Source: a virus. Taken from it: DNA of 32,414 nt. The stretch is from positions 1-32,414 of IMG/VR virus record IMGVR_UViG_3300045020_000189; one strand, given 5' to 3'. Below the pieces are notes generated by a model. The model had not been told where the DNA came from. It saw nothing but the letters and a program-made list of their open reading frames with translations, and did not search any database. This document shows, one piece after another, positions 14,144 through 20,029 of the stretch. Numbering within the stretch: the stretch's first letter is position 1; each line of letters starts with the position of its first letter. The translations under genes and the position numbers were made by a program.

Positions 14144-14410
14144 GTGTTCGAGCGCAATTGCAAGATTTGCGGAAAGCCATTGTATTCTTTGAGATGCCGT
14201 TCATCGCATGGTATTCCTTTCCCAGGCATTTGGACCAAAGATGGGTTCCAGCCTCTGACTAGCTACCAGCCTCTGACCATCGTGGCACCAGACCTCATCA
14301 AAGAGGAAACCAGCACCGAGGTTTGGGAGCAAGTAAAGCCCCTGCTGAAGAAGAAATGCGAGTACTGTGGCAAGAGCGAGGATTGTGACTGCTACGGGTA
14401 TCTCGTGTGA
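14144..14410 (+). CDS. Small protein with two zinc-knuckle-like ends
   Basis: Eighty-eight residues from a GTG that directly follows the previous stop. The N-terminus has NCKICGKPLYSLRC (Cys6, Cys9, Cys18) and the C-terminus CEYCGKSEDCDC (Cys72, Cys75, Cys81, Cys83). Between them is an internal echo, FQPLTSYQPLTI, from an imperfect 18-base tandem duplication near 14248-14283. Probably metal-binding; function unknown. Confidence 0.6.
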   Translation: MFERNCKICGKPLYSLRCRSSHGIPFPGIWTKDGFQPLTSYQPLTIVAPDLIKEETSTEVWEQVKPLLKKKCEYCGKSEDCDCYGYLV

Positions 14411-14449
14411 AGCTTCTTTCCCTAAAATCAACAAGAGGGTAATTTTCCT

Positions 14450-14650
14450 ATGACAGAAGTACGCTGGTTCGCTCCGAGAGATAATAGTCAGGTCACAGCG
14501 TTGTTGGGCATCCTTAAATGGGCAGAAGCTGGTGACAAGATCATTTCCATTAAGCGCGAGGATGTTATAGACAGCGTGCCTGAGCAGCTAGCATTCCGTG
14601 TTGAAGTGGAACCGCATGCGATCGAAGTGGTAAACGAGAGCTGGCTGTGA
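14450..14650 (+). CDS. Small hypothetical protein
   Basis: Sixty-six residues with AAGAGGG ahead of the ATG. Mixed alpha/beta, with a hydrophobic VTALLGILKWAEAGDKIISI. Ends GTGA-coupled to the next short frame. Confidence 0.55.
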   Translation: MTEVRWFAPRDNSQVTALLGILKWAEAGDKIISIKREDVIDSVPEQLAFRVEVEPHAIEVVNESWL

Positions 14651-14766
14651 GAGATTTCCTTTTGGTGTTATTTCTTGTCCTTGCCATCGACTTGCCGGTG
14701 ATCGGAATCATGTACGTGCTCTGCCAAGGCACAATTGGATCAGTACACTCGCCTATGCTGCCGTAG
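14647..14766 (+). CDS. Mini membrane protein (39 residues), 3' end overlaps the tRNA
   Basis: A GTG sharing bases with the previous stop opens a 39-codon frame, MRDFLLVLFLVLAIDLPVIG and onward, almost entirely hydrophobic. The final 10 bases overlap the acceptor stem of the tRNA at 14757. The overlap weakens the case, but the coupled start and the transmembrane pattern match the other mini membrane genes here. Confidence 0.45.
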   Translation: MRDFLLVLFLVLAIDLPVIGIMYVLCQGTIGSVHSPMLP

Positions 14767-14833
14767 CTCATCGTAGAGCATCTGGTGTGTAATCCAGAAG
14801 GTAGGTTGGTTCAACTCCGATCCGGCAGCACCA
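14757..14833 (+). tRNA. tRNA, probably Thr (UGU), with 8-base anticodon loop
   Basis: Acceptor GCTGCCG (14757-14763) pairs perfectly with CGGCAGC (14823-14829), followed by discriminator A and an encoded CCA. The D stem is GCTC/GAGC around a short ATCGTA loop. The anticodon stem TCTGG/CCAGA encloses TGTGTAAT (14786-14793), one base longer than normal. The T loop is TTCAACT on a stem readable as GGTTGG/CCGATC, 6 pairs. G1-C72, C2-G71, discriminator A and the TGTAA context favour tRNA-Thr(UGU), but the extra loop base leaves the reading frame uncertain, and GUA or GUG anticodons cannot be excluded. It may be functional, a frameshift-type tRNA, or decaying. Confidence 0.65.
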
Positions 14834-14903
14834 CCTGACGCTCACCAAAGACACACACTGCAAAATTAACAAAACATTCCCAGTATAACCCAAGTACCTA
14901 AAC
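14834..14903 (+). promoter_or_regulatory. A-rich gap with possible -10 element
   Basis: Seventy bases between the tRNA and the next gene, A/C-rich with no Shine-Dalgarno sequence before the ATG at 14904. TATAAC at 14884-14889 resembles a sigma-70 -10 box. The only -35-like hexamer, TTAACA at 14866-14871, is 12 bases away, too close for a standard promoter. Weak evidence for a promoter for the packaging region. Confidence 0.22.
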
Positions 14904-15449
14904 ATGGCAGAGCGTTACGTCCCAGAACCCGGTAAGATATCCCGCTTCAAGCCCGGCACTCGTCCAGAGAACTCAGGCAGGAAGAAGGGCAAGCCCAATA
15001 AGACAACCAAGCTGGTCAAGGATGCCATCTCCGGAGCTTGTGAGAAGCTAGGGATGCTCAAGCCTATCTGGGCCTACAAGAATGACTACGAGAAGCAGGG
15101 CAACAGAACCGTCAAGATCAAGGTCAAGGATCGCATCATTGGCTGGGAGCCTACGGGCGAGGGTGGAGCCGAGGGCTATATGATCTGGCTAGGGTGTAAT
15201 CACCCACAGGCATTCGCTACGCTAGTCGGTCGGATGATCCCATTACAGGTCAATGCGAGCGGGACGATGGACATGACCATCACCCAGAAGTTCTCCGATG
15301 TCCAGATAGAAAAGATGACACTGGCTGAGAAGCTAGCTGCAATGCGGGACATGATCTCAATGACCAAGGCATTGCCGGATGATTCCGCTACCAACTCCCG
15401 TATGATTGAGGGTAAGGCAGAAAGGGTACCTGCCGAAGCAAACGGATAA
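14904..15449 (+). CDS. Possible small terminase subunit or related packaging-region protein
   Basis: 181 residues. The N-terminus SRFKPGTRPENSGRKKGKPNKTTKLVKDAI is a pattern I associate with a phage protein group (DUF5681-like), often found upstream of the terminase large subunit. Later, NHPQAFATLVGRMIPLQV also recurs in that group. The basic N-terminus suits DNA recognition. Here the large subunit is 4.6 kb downstream rather than adjacent, so the small-terminase role is inference. First gene after the tRNA; no ribosome site is visible. Confidence 0.62.
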   Translation: MAERYVPEPGKISRFKPGTRPENSGRKKGKPNKTTKLVKDAISGACEKLGMLKPIWAYKNDYEKQGNRTVKIKVKDRIIGWEPTGEGGAEGYMIWLGCNHPQAFATLVGRMIPLQVNASGTMDMTITQKFSDVQIEKMTLAEKLAAMRDMISMTKALPDDSATNSRMIEGKAERVPAEANG

Positions 15450-15461
15450 AGAGTTGATCAG

Positions 15462-15929
15462 ATGGGATGTCATAATGTGTCCGAGTACGGTCAAAGCAGC
15501 ATCGTCCTGCAGTGTGAGGCCGATACACTCTCTGTTACCTCATCAACTATTTCGGGAGTAACTGGAGGAACCGGGACAACGTTCCAAACTATCCAATCCA
15601 ATCCATTGAGTGTTTGTTTAAACGGGACCTGCACCACACAATTTCCCCGAATTGACTCGCAAGGCTACGTCCAGCTCAATCCGTCCTATCGTGTACCCGT
15701 TGAGGAAAAGACAATGAACTACTCAGATTGTGGGCGGCTTTACGATTGCACTATTTCGGCACCGACCTACGCTTACCCAGGATTAAACTTCCTGATGATC
15801 GCGATTGGCCTGGCTGCATTGATTTTGGCCAGTACCGTGGCTTGTCACTGGTTGGCCAAGGCTGGTCTAATCGGTGGATCAAAATCCCGGGTTCGAACCC
15901 GGAAGCCGGAAACCACAGATGATGATTAG
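15462..15929 (+). CDS. Membrane protein with Cys-containing N-terminal domain
   Basis: 155 residues. The first ~100 are Ser/Thr-rich with scattered Cys (including VCLNGTC and DCGRLYDC). One transmembrane helix follows (FLMIAIGLAALILASTVACHWLA, about 109-131), then a basic/acidic tail ending ETTDDD. No signal peptide. If the N-terminal part faces the periplasm, the Cys could pair. An internal ATG at codon 85 would leave a membrane-only form. Family not recognised. Confidence 0.58.
   Translation: MGCHNVSEYGQSSIVLQCEADTLSVTSSTISGVTGGTGTTFQTIQSNPLSVCLNGTCTTQFPRIDSQGYVQLNPSYRVPVEEKTMNYSDCGRLYDCTISAPTYAYPGLNFLMIAIGLAALILASTVACHWLAKAGLIGGSKSRVRTRKPETTDDD
15887..15902. repeat. 16-base perfect palindrome resembling a tRNA T-arm
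   Basis: CCGGGTTCGAACCCGG is perfectly self-complementary and contains GGTTCGAACC, the consensus of many tRNA T-arms. It lies inside the coding end of the membrane protein gene. No full tRNA can be folded around it. Such matches are sometimes phage attachment cores, but no integrase gene is in the window. Confidence 0.5.
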
Positions 15930-16086
15930 TTGGGAGGATGGGATTTGGCTCTATCTGGCCATCGGTCTAGGCATTTGTGCTTGGGCAAGGTTCTTTTATG
16001 GACCACCTGCACAGTCCAGGAGATACCCGGAACTTATTGCCCTTTGGCCCCTCGTGCTGATTTTGATAATCATCGACCGTGATTAG
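15919..16086 (+). CDS. Small two-helix membrane protein
   Basis: Fifty-five residues from an ATGATG that overlaps the previous stop. Two hydrophobic stretches, DGIWLYLAIGLGICAWARFF and YPELIALWPLVLILIIID, are separated by a basic loop. An upstream GTG (15874) in frame would add 15 polar residues encoded by the palindrome region. Function unknown; a holin-like role is one possibility. Confidence 0.55.
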   Translation: MMISWEDGIWLYLAIGLGICAWARFFYGPPAQSRRYPELIALWPLVLILIIIDRD

Positions 16087-16255
16087 CATCTCACACTGGG
16101 GTATGTTTGAGATAGACCCGTGGGTGCTGGTTGACTGGGTAAGTCGGCAATGCCAACAAGCCTGTTGGGAGGCATTAGGATACGAAGGATCAGACCTGTG
16201 GAAAGATACCGACACCGCCAGCGTCCAAGTTACGTCGTTATCGAAATCTCCGTAG
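16079..16255 (+). CDS. Small hypothetical protein
   Basis: A 58-codon frame from a GTG overlapping the previous stop, MISISHWGMFEIDPWVLVDW and onward. Trp-rich and acidic. An ATG at 16103 is an alternative start. It fills most of the space before the Ig-like gene; the remaining 68 bases (16256-16323) show no gene. Confidence 0.4.
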   Translation: MISISHWGMFEIDPWVLVDWVSRQCQQACWEALGYEGSDLWKDTDTASVQVTSLSKSP

Positions 16256-16323
16256 GGAGAGGACATCACCACCACCATCGACGCCACTACCTATTACTTC
16301 CCCCGAACAAGAAGGTCAAACTC

Positions 16324-16641
16324 ATGAATAACGTAAGCGTAAACGTTGGTCACACCGTTTCTATGACCATCTCCTTCCTTGACCAGAACGGCAATCCGAT
16401 GCTCACCGCGGTGACGCCTGATGCACCGCCGACCTGGAGCGATACTACTCCTGCAACTGGAACCCTGACGCCCGCGGCTGGCGGACTCAGTGCTACCGAA
16501 GCAGCTATTGCTGCGGGCTCTGACGTCGTCAATGTTGCGTTAACGGTGGGTGGTGCTGCGTTCTCGGCTTCGCTGGGCATCACCGTTTCGCCTGCACCGC
16601 AGGTTCTGACTTCGATTGCAATCAACGCGACCGTCAACTGA
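16324..16641 (+). CDS. Ig-like domain protein, probable virion component
   Basis: 105 residues from the ATG at 16324 (MNNVSVNVGH). VSMTISFLDQNGNPM...WSDTTPATGTLTPAAGG...VNVALTVGGAAFSASLGITVSPAP is the strand pattern of a single immunoglobulin-like (Big-type) domain, common as decoration or surface domains of phage virions. Upstream in-frame codons form a His/Arg-rich stretch that does not look coding. No signal peptide, unlike the large proteins at the right end. Confidence 0.6.
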   Translation: MNNVSVNVGHTVSMTISFLDQNGNPMLTAVTPDAPPTWSDTTPATGTLTPAAGGLSATEAAIAAGSDVVNVALTVGGAAFSASLGITVSPAPQVLTSIAINATVN

Positions 16642-16733
16642 ATTATGAGCTTTTCCAGTGCCAAGACTAATCTGGAATCGGAAGCGCGAGCGGCACTAGC
16701 GCCATGCTCCATCCCGGGGTCGTAGATGGGTTA

Positions 16734-16762
16734 ACCGCGGCCTTGCAGGCCGGGATAGCGGT
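16734..16762 (+). other. Two-tier hairpin before a small gene
   Basis: ACCGC (16734-16738) pairs with GCGGT (16758-16762), and GGCC (16739-16742) with GGCC (16748-16751) around TTGCA; a 6-base bulge lies on the right side. No T-run follows. It lies in a 155-base interval (16642-16796) with no convincing gene. Confidence 0.4.
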
Positions 16763-16796
16763 GACAGCTCGGAGAGACGGCAAGCAGGGGGACAGT

Positions 16797-17039
16797 ATGA
16801 GAGATACGACGCATAGTCGGTTGGAAATTGTTCGGCTCAAGGATGAGTTGATGGCTGCATGGTCTGAGCATCCTTTTCCAGTGGATAAGATCGCGCTGCT
16901 GACCAAGCAGCTCAAGGCAGCTTTGCCAAATACGGGTCGGGTAAGGATGACTTTTGAAGAGCGCTCAGCTCTTGCGAAGGCACGTTGGGTGAGAAGGAGG
17001 GAGTTGTTATGCCAGACGCCGAAAGCTTCCGAACTATAG
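16797..17039 (+). CDS. Hypothetical helical protein
   Basis: Eighty residues from the ATG after AGGGGGA. Helical and basic: LEIVRLKDELMAAWSEHPFPVDKIALLTKQLKAALPNTG, then a second charged helix. A longer frame from 16704 would have to run through the hairpin above. It overlaps the next gene by 31 bases. Unknown role. Confidence 0.55.
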   Translation: MRDTTHSRLEIVRLKDELMAAWSEHPFPVDKIALLTKQLKAALPNTGRVRMTFEERSALAKARWVRRRELLCQTPKASEL

Positions 17040-17290
17040 ACGGGCGGGATGCCAGATTTACTGGCACCCCGTCAGGTGAACGAAAGCTCCAGCTGAGTTT
17101 GTCGTTGCAAGAGACGGGCATGGTGCTTACTGCCTTGTCGAGTTTGCACAACAGCCTTGTGGCGCGACTGTCTCCGAACGAAGCAAAAATGATTGAAGCT
17201 TTGACTGCAACAATTGCGGAGGAGTTACGATTCGAGCTAGCTAAGACCAAGGCGTTGATGGACAAGATCAATACAGGAACTTGGTCTTGA
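17009..17290 (+). CDS. Hypothetical helical protein
   Basis: Ninety-three residues from the ATG with AGGAGGG upstream, the best ribosome site in this stretch. The N-terminal 35 residues are polar; the rest is one long amphipathic helical region (LSLQETGMVLTALSSLHNSLVARLS and onward). Its stop overlaps the next TTG (TTGA). Confidence 0.58.
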   Translation: MPDAESFRTIDGRDARFTGTPSGERKLQLSLSLQETGMVLTALSSLHNSLVARLSPNEAKMIEALTATIAEELRFELAKTKALMDKINTGTWS

Positions 17291-17499
17291 AGCTAGCCCA
17301 GCCTTATGTTCGACATTTTCTTATTAGATGCACTTGGGTGCAGCTGTATTGGTACTACCACAACGACGAGTTTCGTTGGAACTACTGGAAACTCTTCAGA
17401 CGTGGTTTGTACCTATCGGTAGGTCGCATTGGGATTTGTCTTAGCTTTGGAAGACCATCGCCTGTTGTAGAACGTATGCTCAAGGAAGCTGGTTTGTAA
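17287..17499 (+). CDS. Small Trp/Tyr-rich basic protein
   Basis: Seventy residues from the TTG at the TTGA overlap, with AGGAA upstream. VQLYWYYHNDEFRWNYWKLFRRGLYLSVGRIGICLSFG is very aromatic and basic with amphipathic character, which suggests membrane-surface binding. No family is recognised. Confidence 0.55.
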   Translation: MKLAQPYVRHFLIRCTWVQLYWYYHNDEFRWNYWKLFRRGLYLSVGRIGICLSFGRPSPVVERMLKEAGL

Positions 17500-17517
17500 A
17501 AGGAGCTGGAGTTAGTC

Positions 17518-17748
17518 ATGAGTCAGGTTCTCAAGTACGGCGTACCGAAGAAAGAACAGATTCTTTGCGAAGCACCAGGGTGCACTGAGTTAGCAACGCA
17601 TATCGTGAAGACAGGATTGGCAGAGCATCCGACATGCGGAGCGCATCTCGCCTACGCAAAGAATGGTACTGGGCTTCTGCCAAATCGAGTAGTCAAGCTC
17701 AATGAGCCAGGTGAGCACAACCCAGTTGAGGCAGAACCCAAGAAGTAA
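17518..17748 (+). CDS. Small zinc-binding-like protein
   Basis: Seventy-six residues with AAAGGAGCTGGAG ahead of the ATG. LCEAPGCTELATHIVKT...HPTCGAHLAYA gives Cys17, Cys22, Cys40 and His43 as likely metal ligands, like short phage zinc proteins. The tail is Glu/Pro-rich. Unknown role. Confidence 0.6.
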   Translation: MSQVLKYGVPKKEQILCEAPGCTELATHIVKTGLAEHPTCGAHLAYAKNGTGLLPNRVVKLNEPGEHNPVEAEPKK

Positions 17749-17775
17749 GAGCCCGTCAGTATCGAGGAAGTAGCG

Positions 17776-18129
17776 TTGACACCAAAACCATTTTGTCGTA
17801 ACGGACATCGCAAGACCAAGGCCAACACTGGTTACAAGTTACGGCGCAACAAGAACTCTATTAGATTTGAACCTTATTGCAAGGCATGTGATTCGGATTG
17901 GTCTAGGAAGAAATATCAAGAGGACGCAGAGTACCGTGAACGCCGTCAGAGCAGTTGCCGTGCTCGCTACCACTTCAAGAAATCTACCGGTCAGGAAGTC
18001 CCGAGCTGGGGCCGGACTACAAAGCCAGGCGGGGACTTAACAACCGGAGTGGACGATGGCCAAGAAAGCCAAAAAGCCCAAAAAGGCAGTGAAGCCTGCC
18101 AAGAAGGACAAGAAGTAGCTCATGCCTGA
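17776..18129 (+). CDS. Basic zinc-binding-like protein (HNH-related fold possible)
   Basis: 117 residues from a TTG. FCRNGHRKTKANTGYK...EPYCKACDSDWSRKKYQEDAEYRERRQSSCRARYHFKK has Cys7, His11, Cys35 and Cys38, a treble-clef-like metal site followed by a basic helix; similar layouts start HNH and endonuclease VII-like proteins. No catalytic HNH residues are clear. The last ~25 residues overlap the Lys-rich frame at 18056 and look out of frame, so a shorter functional protein is possible. Confidence 0.55.
   Translation: MTPKPFCRNGHRKTKANTGYKLRRNKNSIRFEPYCKACDSDWSRKKYQEDAEYRERRQSSCRARYHFKKSTGQEVPSWGRTTKPGGDLTTGVDDGQESQKAQKGSEACQEGQEVAHA
18056..18118 (+). CDS. 20-residue Lys/Ala/Pro-rich peptide, nested in another gene
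   Basis: ATG at 18056, seven bases after GGAG. It encodes MAKKAKKPKKAVKPAKK and three more residues, 11 Lys in 20, like the tail repeats of histone H1-type proteins. It lies wholly within the previous gene in a different frame and ends three bases before the next ATG. The extreme composition and ribosome site support real translation; proof would need protein data. Confidence 0.45.
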   Translation: MAKKAKKPKKAVKPAKKDKK

Positions 18130-18448
18130 GGTAGTGCCGCTTTCCCGTCGTGCTTTATTGGTTGGTGCAGGGGCCGCAGCAGCGGTTGCGACGCTACCTC
18201 AAGTATCAGCTCTTGAGCCGATTTTACCAGCTGAGGTGGTTACGCTCAGTTCAGTATATCAAACTGCAACGGATGCTGAATTAGATAAATGGGCTGGGGA
18301 CTGGGGACTCACCCGTTGGGCTTTGCCTACAATCCAACAGCCACTTGAATCAGATGCTAGCTTGCGCCAGCGTCTTATCGATGAAATTCGTAAATGGTGC
18401 TCGCGCAATTCGTTCATTCTGGAGGGAGAGTCATGCGAAAAGTCTTGA
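18122..18448 (+). CDS. Protein with Tat-type signal peptide
   Basis: 108 residues. The N-terminus PLSRRALLVGAGAAAAVATL is a twin-arginine signal (SRRALL, then a weakly hydrophobic Ala/Gly run), with VSA near residue 31 as a likely cleavage site. The mature part, including DAELDKWAGDWGLTR and ESDASLRQRLIDEIRKW, resembles the short LDxxAxxxGxxR...E.D..LR.Rl..EI segment found in phage baseplate and tail proteins. A Tat signal on a phage structural-looking protein is odd. It overlaps the next gene by 16 bases. Confidence 0.6.
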   Translation: MPEVVPLSRRALLVGAGAAAAVATLPQVSALEPILPAEVVTLSSVYQTATDAELDKWAGDWGLTRWALPTIQQPLESDASLRQRLIDEIRKWCSRNSFILEGESCEKS

Positions 18449-18654
18449 TTAGTGGTGCCGTGGGCCTGATCGCTATCTATGCAGTAGGACTCAGTGCGTT
18501 CATCTATACGCGCCCGATGGAGGCCAAGGCTGACACACCCAACCAGTACGTCAAGAACGCCTTTGAGGATTTGGTCAAGAGGCAGGACTGCACAATGATG
18601 CAGGTCAGCACAACGGATGGTCCGATCTGGGCCTGTTTGCAAATCTCCAAGTGA
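18433..18654 (+). CDS. Small exported or membrane-anchored protein
   Basis: Seventy-three residues from the ATG after GGAGGGAG. MRKVLISGAVGLIAIYAVGL is a signal peptide or signal anchor; EAKAD near residue 33 could be a cleavage site. The remaining ~40 residues have two Cys (QDCTMM, WACLQ) able to form one disulfide in the periplasm. Follows the Tat-signal gene directly. Confidence 0.6.
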   Translation: MRKVLISGAVGLIAIYAVGLSAFIYTRPMEAKADTPNQYVKNAFEDLVKRQDCTMMQVSTTDGPIWACLQISK

Positions 18655-18666
18655 GAGAAGCCTCCG

Positions 18667-19068
18667 ATGCACCCAGCTCGTCGTGAAGCCCTCGACAACC
18701 GCCGCTTCTCGGTGAACTACCGATTGGAGTTCCAAGGCGAAACCTATGATGTGACCGCGGGCTTCTATAACGATGGCAGACTTGGCGAGCTGTTCATCAA
18801 TCGGGTGCGTGACAAGAAAGCCGCCAAGCTTGGGTTCCAGCTAGACGCCACCTGTCGGGATGCCGCCATTATGATTTCACGGGCACTACAACACGGTGTT
18901 GACCTAGCAGAGTTGACTCACTCGGTGACGCGCGGAGACGCTGACGAACCGATGAGCATCGTAGGGGCAGTCATTGATTCAATAGAGGCACAACGTCCGG
19001 AGTGGGTCAAGTATGCCAGAGTTGAGGCAAACGAACCCGCCAAGACGGAGGAAATGGTCGATGCTTAG
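18667..19068 (+). CDS. Stand-alone TSCPD-domain protein
   Basis: 133 residues. YDVTAGFYNDGRLGELFINRVRDKKAAKLGFQLDATCRDAAIMISRALQHGVDLAELTHSVT, then MSIVGAVIDSI, matches the TSCPD domain found at the C-terminus of vitamin B12-dependent ribonucleotide reductases and as single-domain proteins. The role of the domain is not established; metal or nucleotide-related functions have been suggested. No reductase gene is in the window. It overlaps the next gene by 8 bases. Confidence 0.72.
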   Translation: MHPARREALDNRRFSVNYRLEFQGETYDVTAGFYNDGRLGELFINRVRDKKAAKLGFQLDATCRDAAIMISRALQHGVDLAELTHSVTRGDADEPMSIVGAVIDSIEAQRPEWVKYARVEANEPAKTEEMVDA

Positions 19069-19225
19069 CACACTCACAGAGCTTGGTAGTGGAGCCCTAG
19101 TAGGATTAATGCTGGCTGGACCAATCTGTGTTTTGCTTTTCCTGCTTGCGCAGGGCTTGTGCTTTTCGCTCCAAGGTGAGTTTTGCGAGATGCCGGGCCT
19201 GTCTTTCTCCTGGACGCAGCAATGA
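19061..19225 (+). CDS. Small membrane protein
   Basis: Fifty-four residues from the ATG preceded by GGAGGAA. SGALVGLMLAGPICVLLFLLAQGLC is one transmembrane helix; two further Cys (GEFCEM) lie beyond it. An upstream ATG (19013) lies in the TSCPD gene. Ends ATGA-coupled to the next gene. Confidence 0.6.
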   Translation: MLSTLTELGSGALVGLMLAGPICVLLFLLAQGLCFSLQGEFCEMPGLSFSWTQQ

Positions 19226-19587
19226 GTGGCTTGATATTTGGCAACGACCCGGTAGAGCTAGATTGGATCGCGGAGAACTTCTGTAGCTGCGGGCACCCAC
19301 TGATCAAGTGCGATGACAAAGGCTGTCGCTGCACGAGCTGTGAAAGACCAGAGTGGTCAGGCAATTCAATCTACAAGGTCGGTGATCAACTATTCATCCA
19401 GCGTAGGACCTTACCAGACAATTCCTACGAGGAGAGTATTGTTGCTGCGAACTCAACCCCGGGCTTGAAGAAGAACCAGCTGACCTACGCGGCCAAGAAA
19501 GAACATCTCAATTCTCAGGGCATGTCGAAGTATCCTGAGGACCGCGATAAGCTTCTGGCCCAGATTTACTCGGGAGAGCTACGATGA
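19222..19587 (+). CDS. Zinc-ribbon-like hypothetical protein
   Basis: 121 residues starting at ATGA. FCSCGHPLIKCDDKGCRCTSCERPEW holds Cys21, Cys23, Cys30, Cys35, Cys37, Cys40 and His25, enough for one or two metal sites. A polar helical part follows. Ends ATGA-coupled to the P-loop gene. Unknown role. Confidence 0.6.
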   Translation: MSGLIFGNDPVELDWIAENFCSCGHPLIKCDDKGCRCTSCERPEWSGNSIYKVGDQLFIQRRTLPDNSYEESIVAANSTPGLKKNQLTYAAKKEHLNSQGMSKYPEDRDKLLAQIYSGELR

Positions 19588-19784
19588 GTGACGGAGAAGA
19601 GCTTGGTGAGGTCACCATAACTTTGGTAGCTAGTGGCTCAACCGGCGCGGGCAAAACCAAGGCAATACGCTTGCTTAAGGAAGCCTTTTTGTCGCAATTT
19701 GAGGTCACAGACCAATCTGCGGGTGATACTCGTGTATACGGCGTAGAAGTTTGTACATTTCGGGGTAGGTTGAGGGGACATTGA
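19584..19784 (+). CDS. Miniature P-loop protein
   Basis: Sixty-six residues. VTITLVASGSTGAGKTKAIRLLKEAF is a complete strand, Walker A and helix; what follows is too short for Walker B or a lid. Could be a small NTP-binding regulatory protein or the remnant of a kinase-like gene. ATGA-coupled before and TTGA-coupled after, so it is maintained in the operon. Confidence 0.55.
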   Translation: MSDGEELGEVTITLVASGSTGAGKTKAIRLLKEAFLSQFEVTDQSAGDTRVYGVEVCTFRGRLRGH

Positions 19785-19996
19785 AGCAACAACTTACCGA
19801 CCGCGAATTGTTCAAGCTCGCTGAAAAGATTTACGCAGATCATTATGGGCCATCTTGGATCGATCATTTTGTAGCCCGCTGTGGCGTAAGTCGTAGAACA
19901 TTCTTTCGATGGCAAGCTGGTGCTAGGCTTCCTGGTCCTGTTAGGGCTATGATCCTCGCGCACGAGAAGTGCACTCGCTACGGTGTGGAGTTTTAA
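19781..19996 (+). CDS. Small HTH regulator-like protein
   Basis: Seventy-one residues from a TTG overlapping the previous stop (TTGA). HFVARCGVSRRTFFRWQAGARLPGPVRAMIL is a helix-turn-helix of the type used by small phage regulators. Located just before the terminase gene, it might act in late-gene control or DNA recognition at packaging; this is position-based inference. Confidence 0.6.
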   Translation: MKQQLTDRELFKLAEKIYADHYGPSWIDHFVARCGVSRRTFFRWQAGARLPGPVRAMILAHEKCTRYGVEF

Positions 19997-20029
19997 GATG
20001 AGCACCGATAGTCCGACCAAACACTAGTC

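Noticed and set aside
14866-14889. Strong sigma-70 promoter before the packaging region
   Set aside because: The -10-like TATAAC is good, but the nearest -35-like hexamer is only 12 bases away; kept only as a low-confidence regulatory feature.
15830-15915. A full tRNA around the T-arm-like palindrome
   Set aside because: GGCTT and AAGCC can pair, but D and anticodon stems cannot be formed and the T-loop spacing is wrong.
16645-16725. A 26-codon frame after the Ig-like gene
   Set aside because: No ribosome site and no recognisable composition; the following hairpin suggests non-coding sequence.
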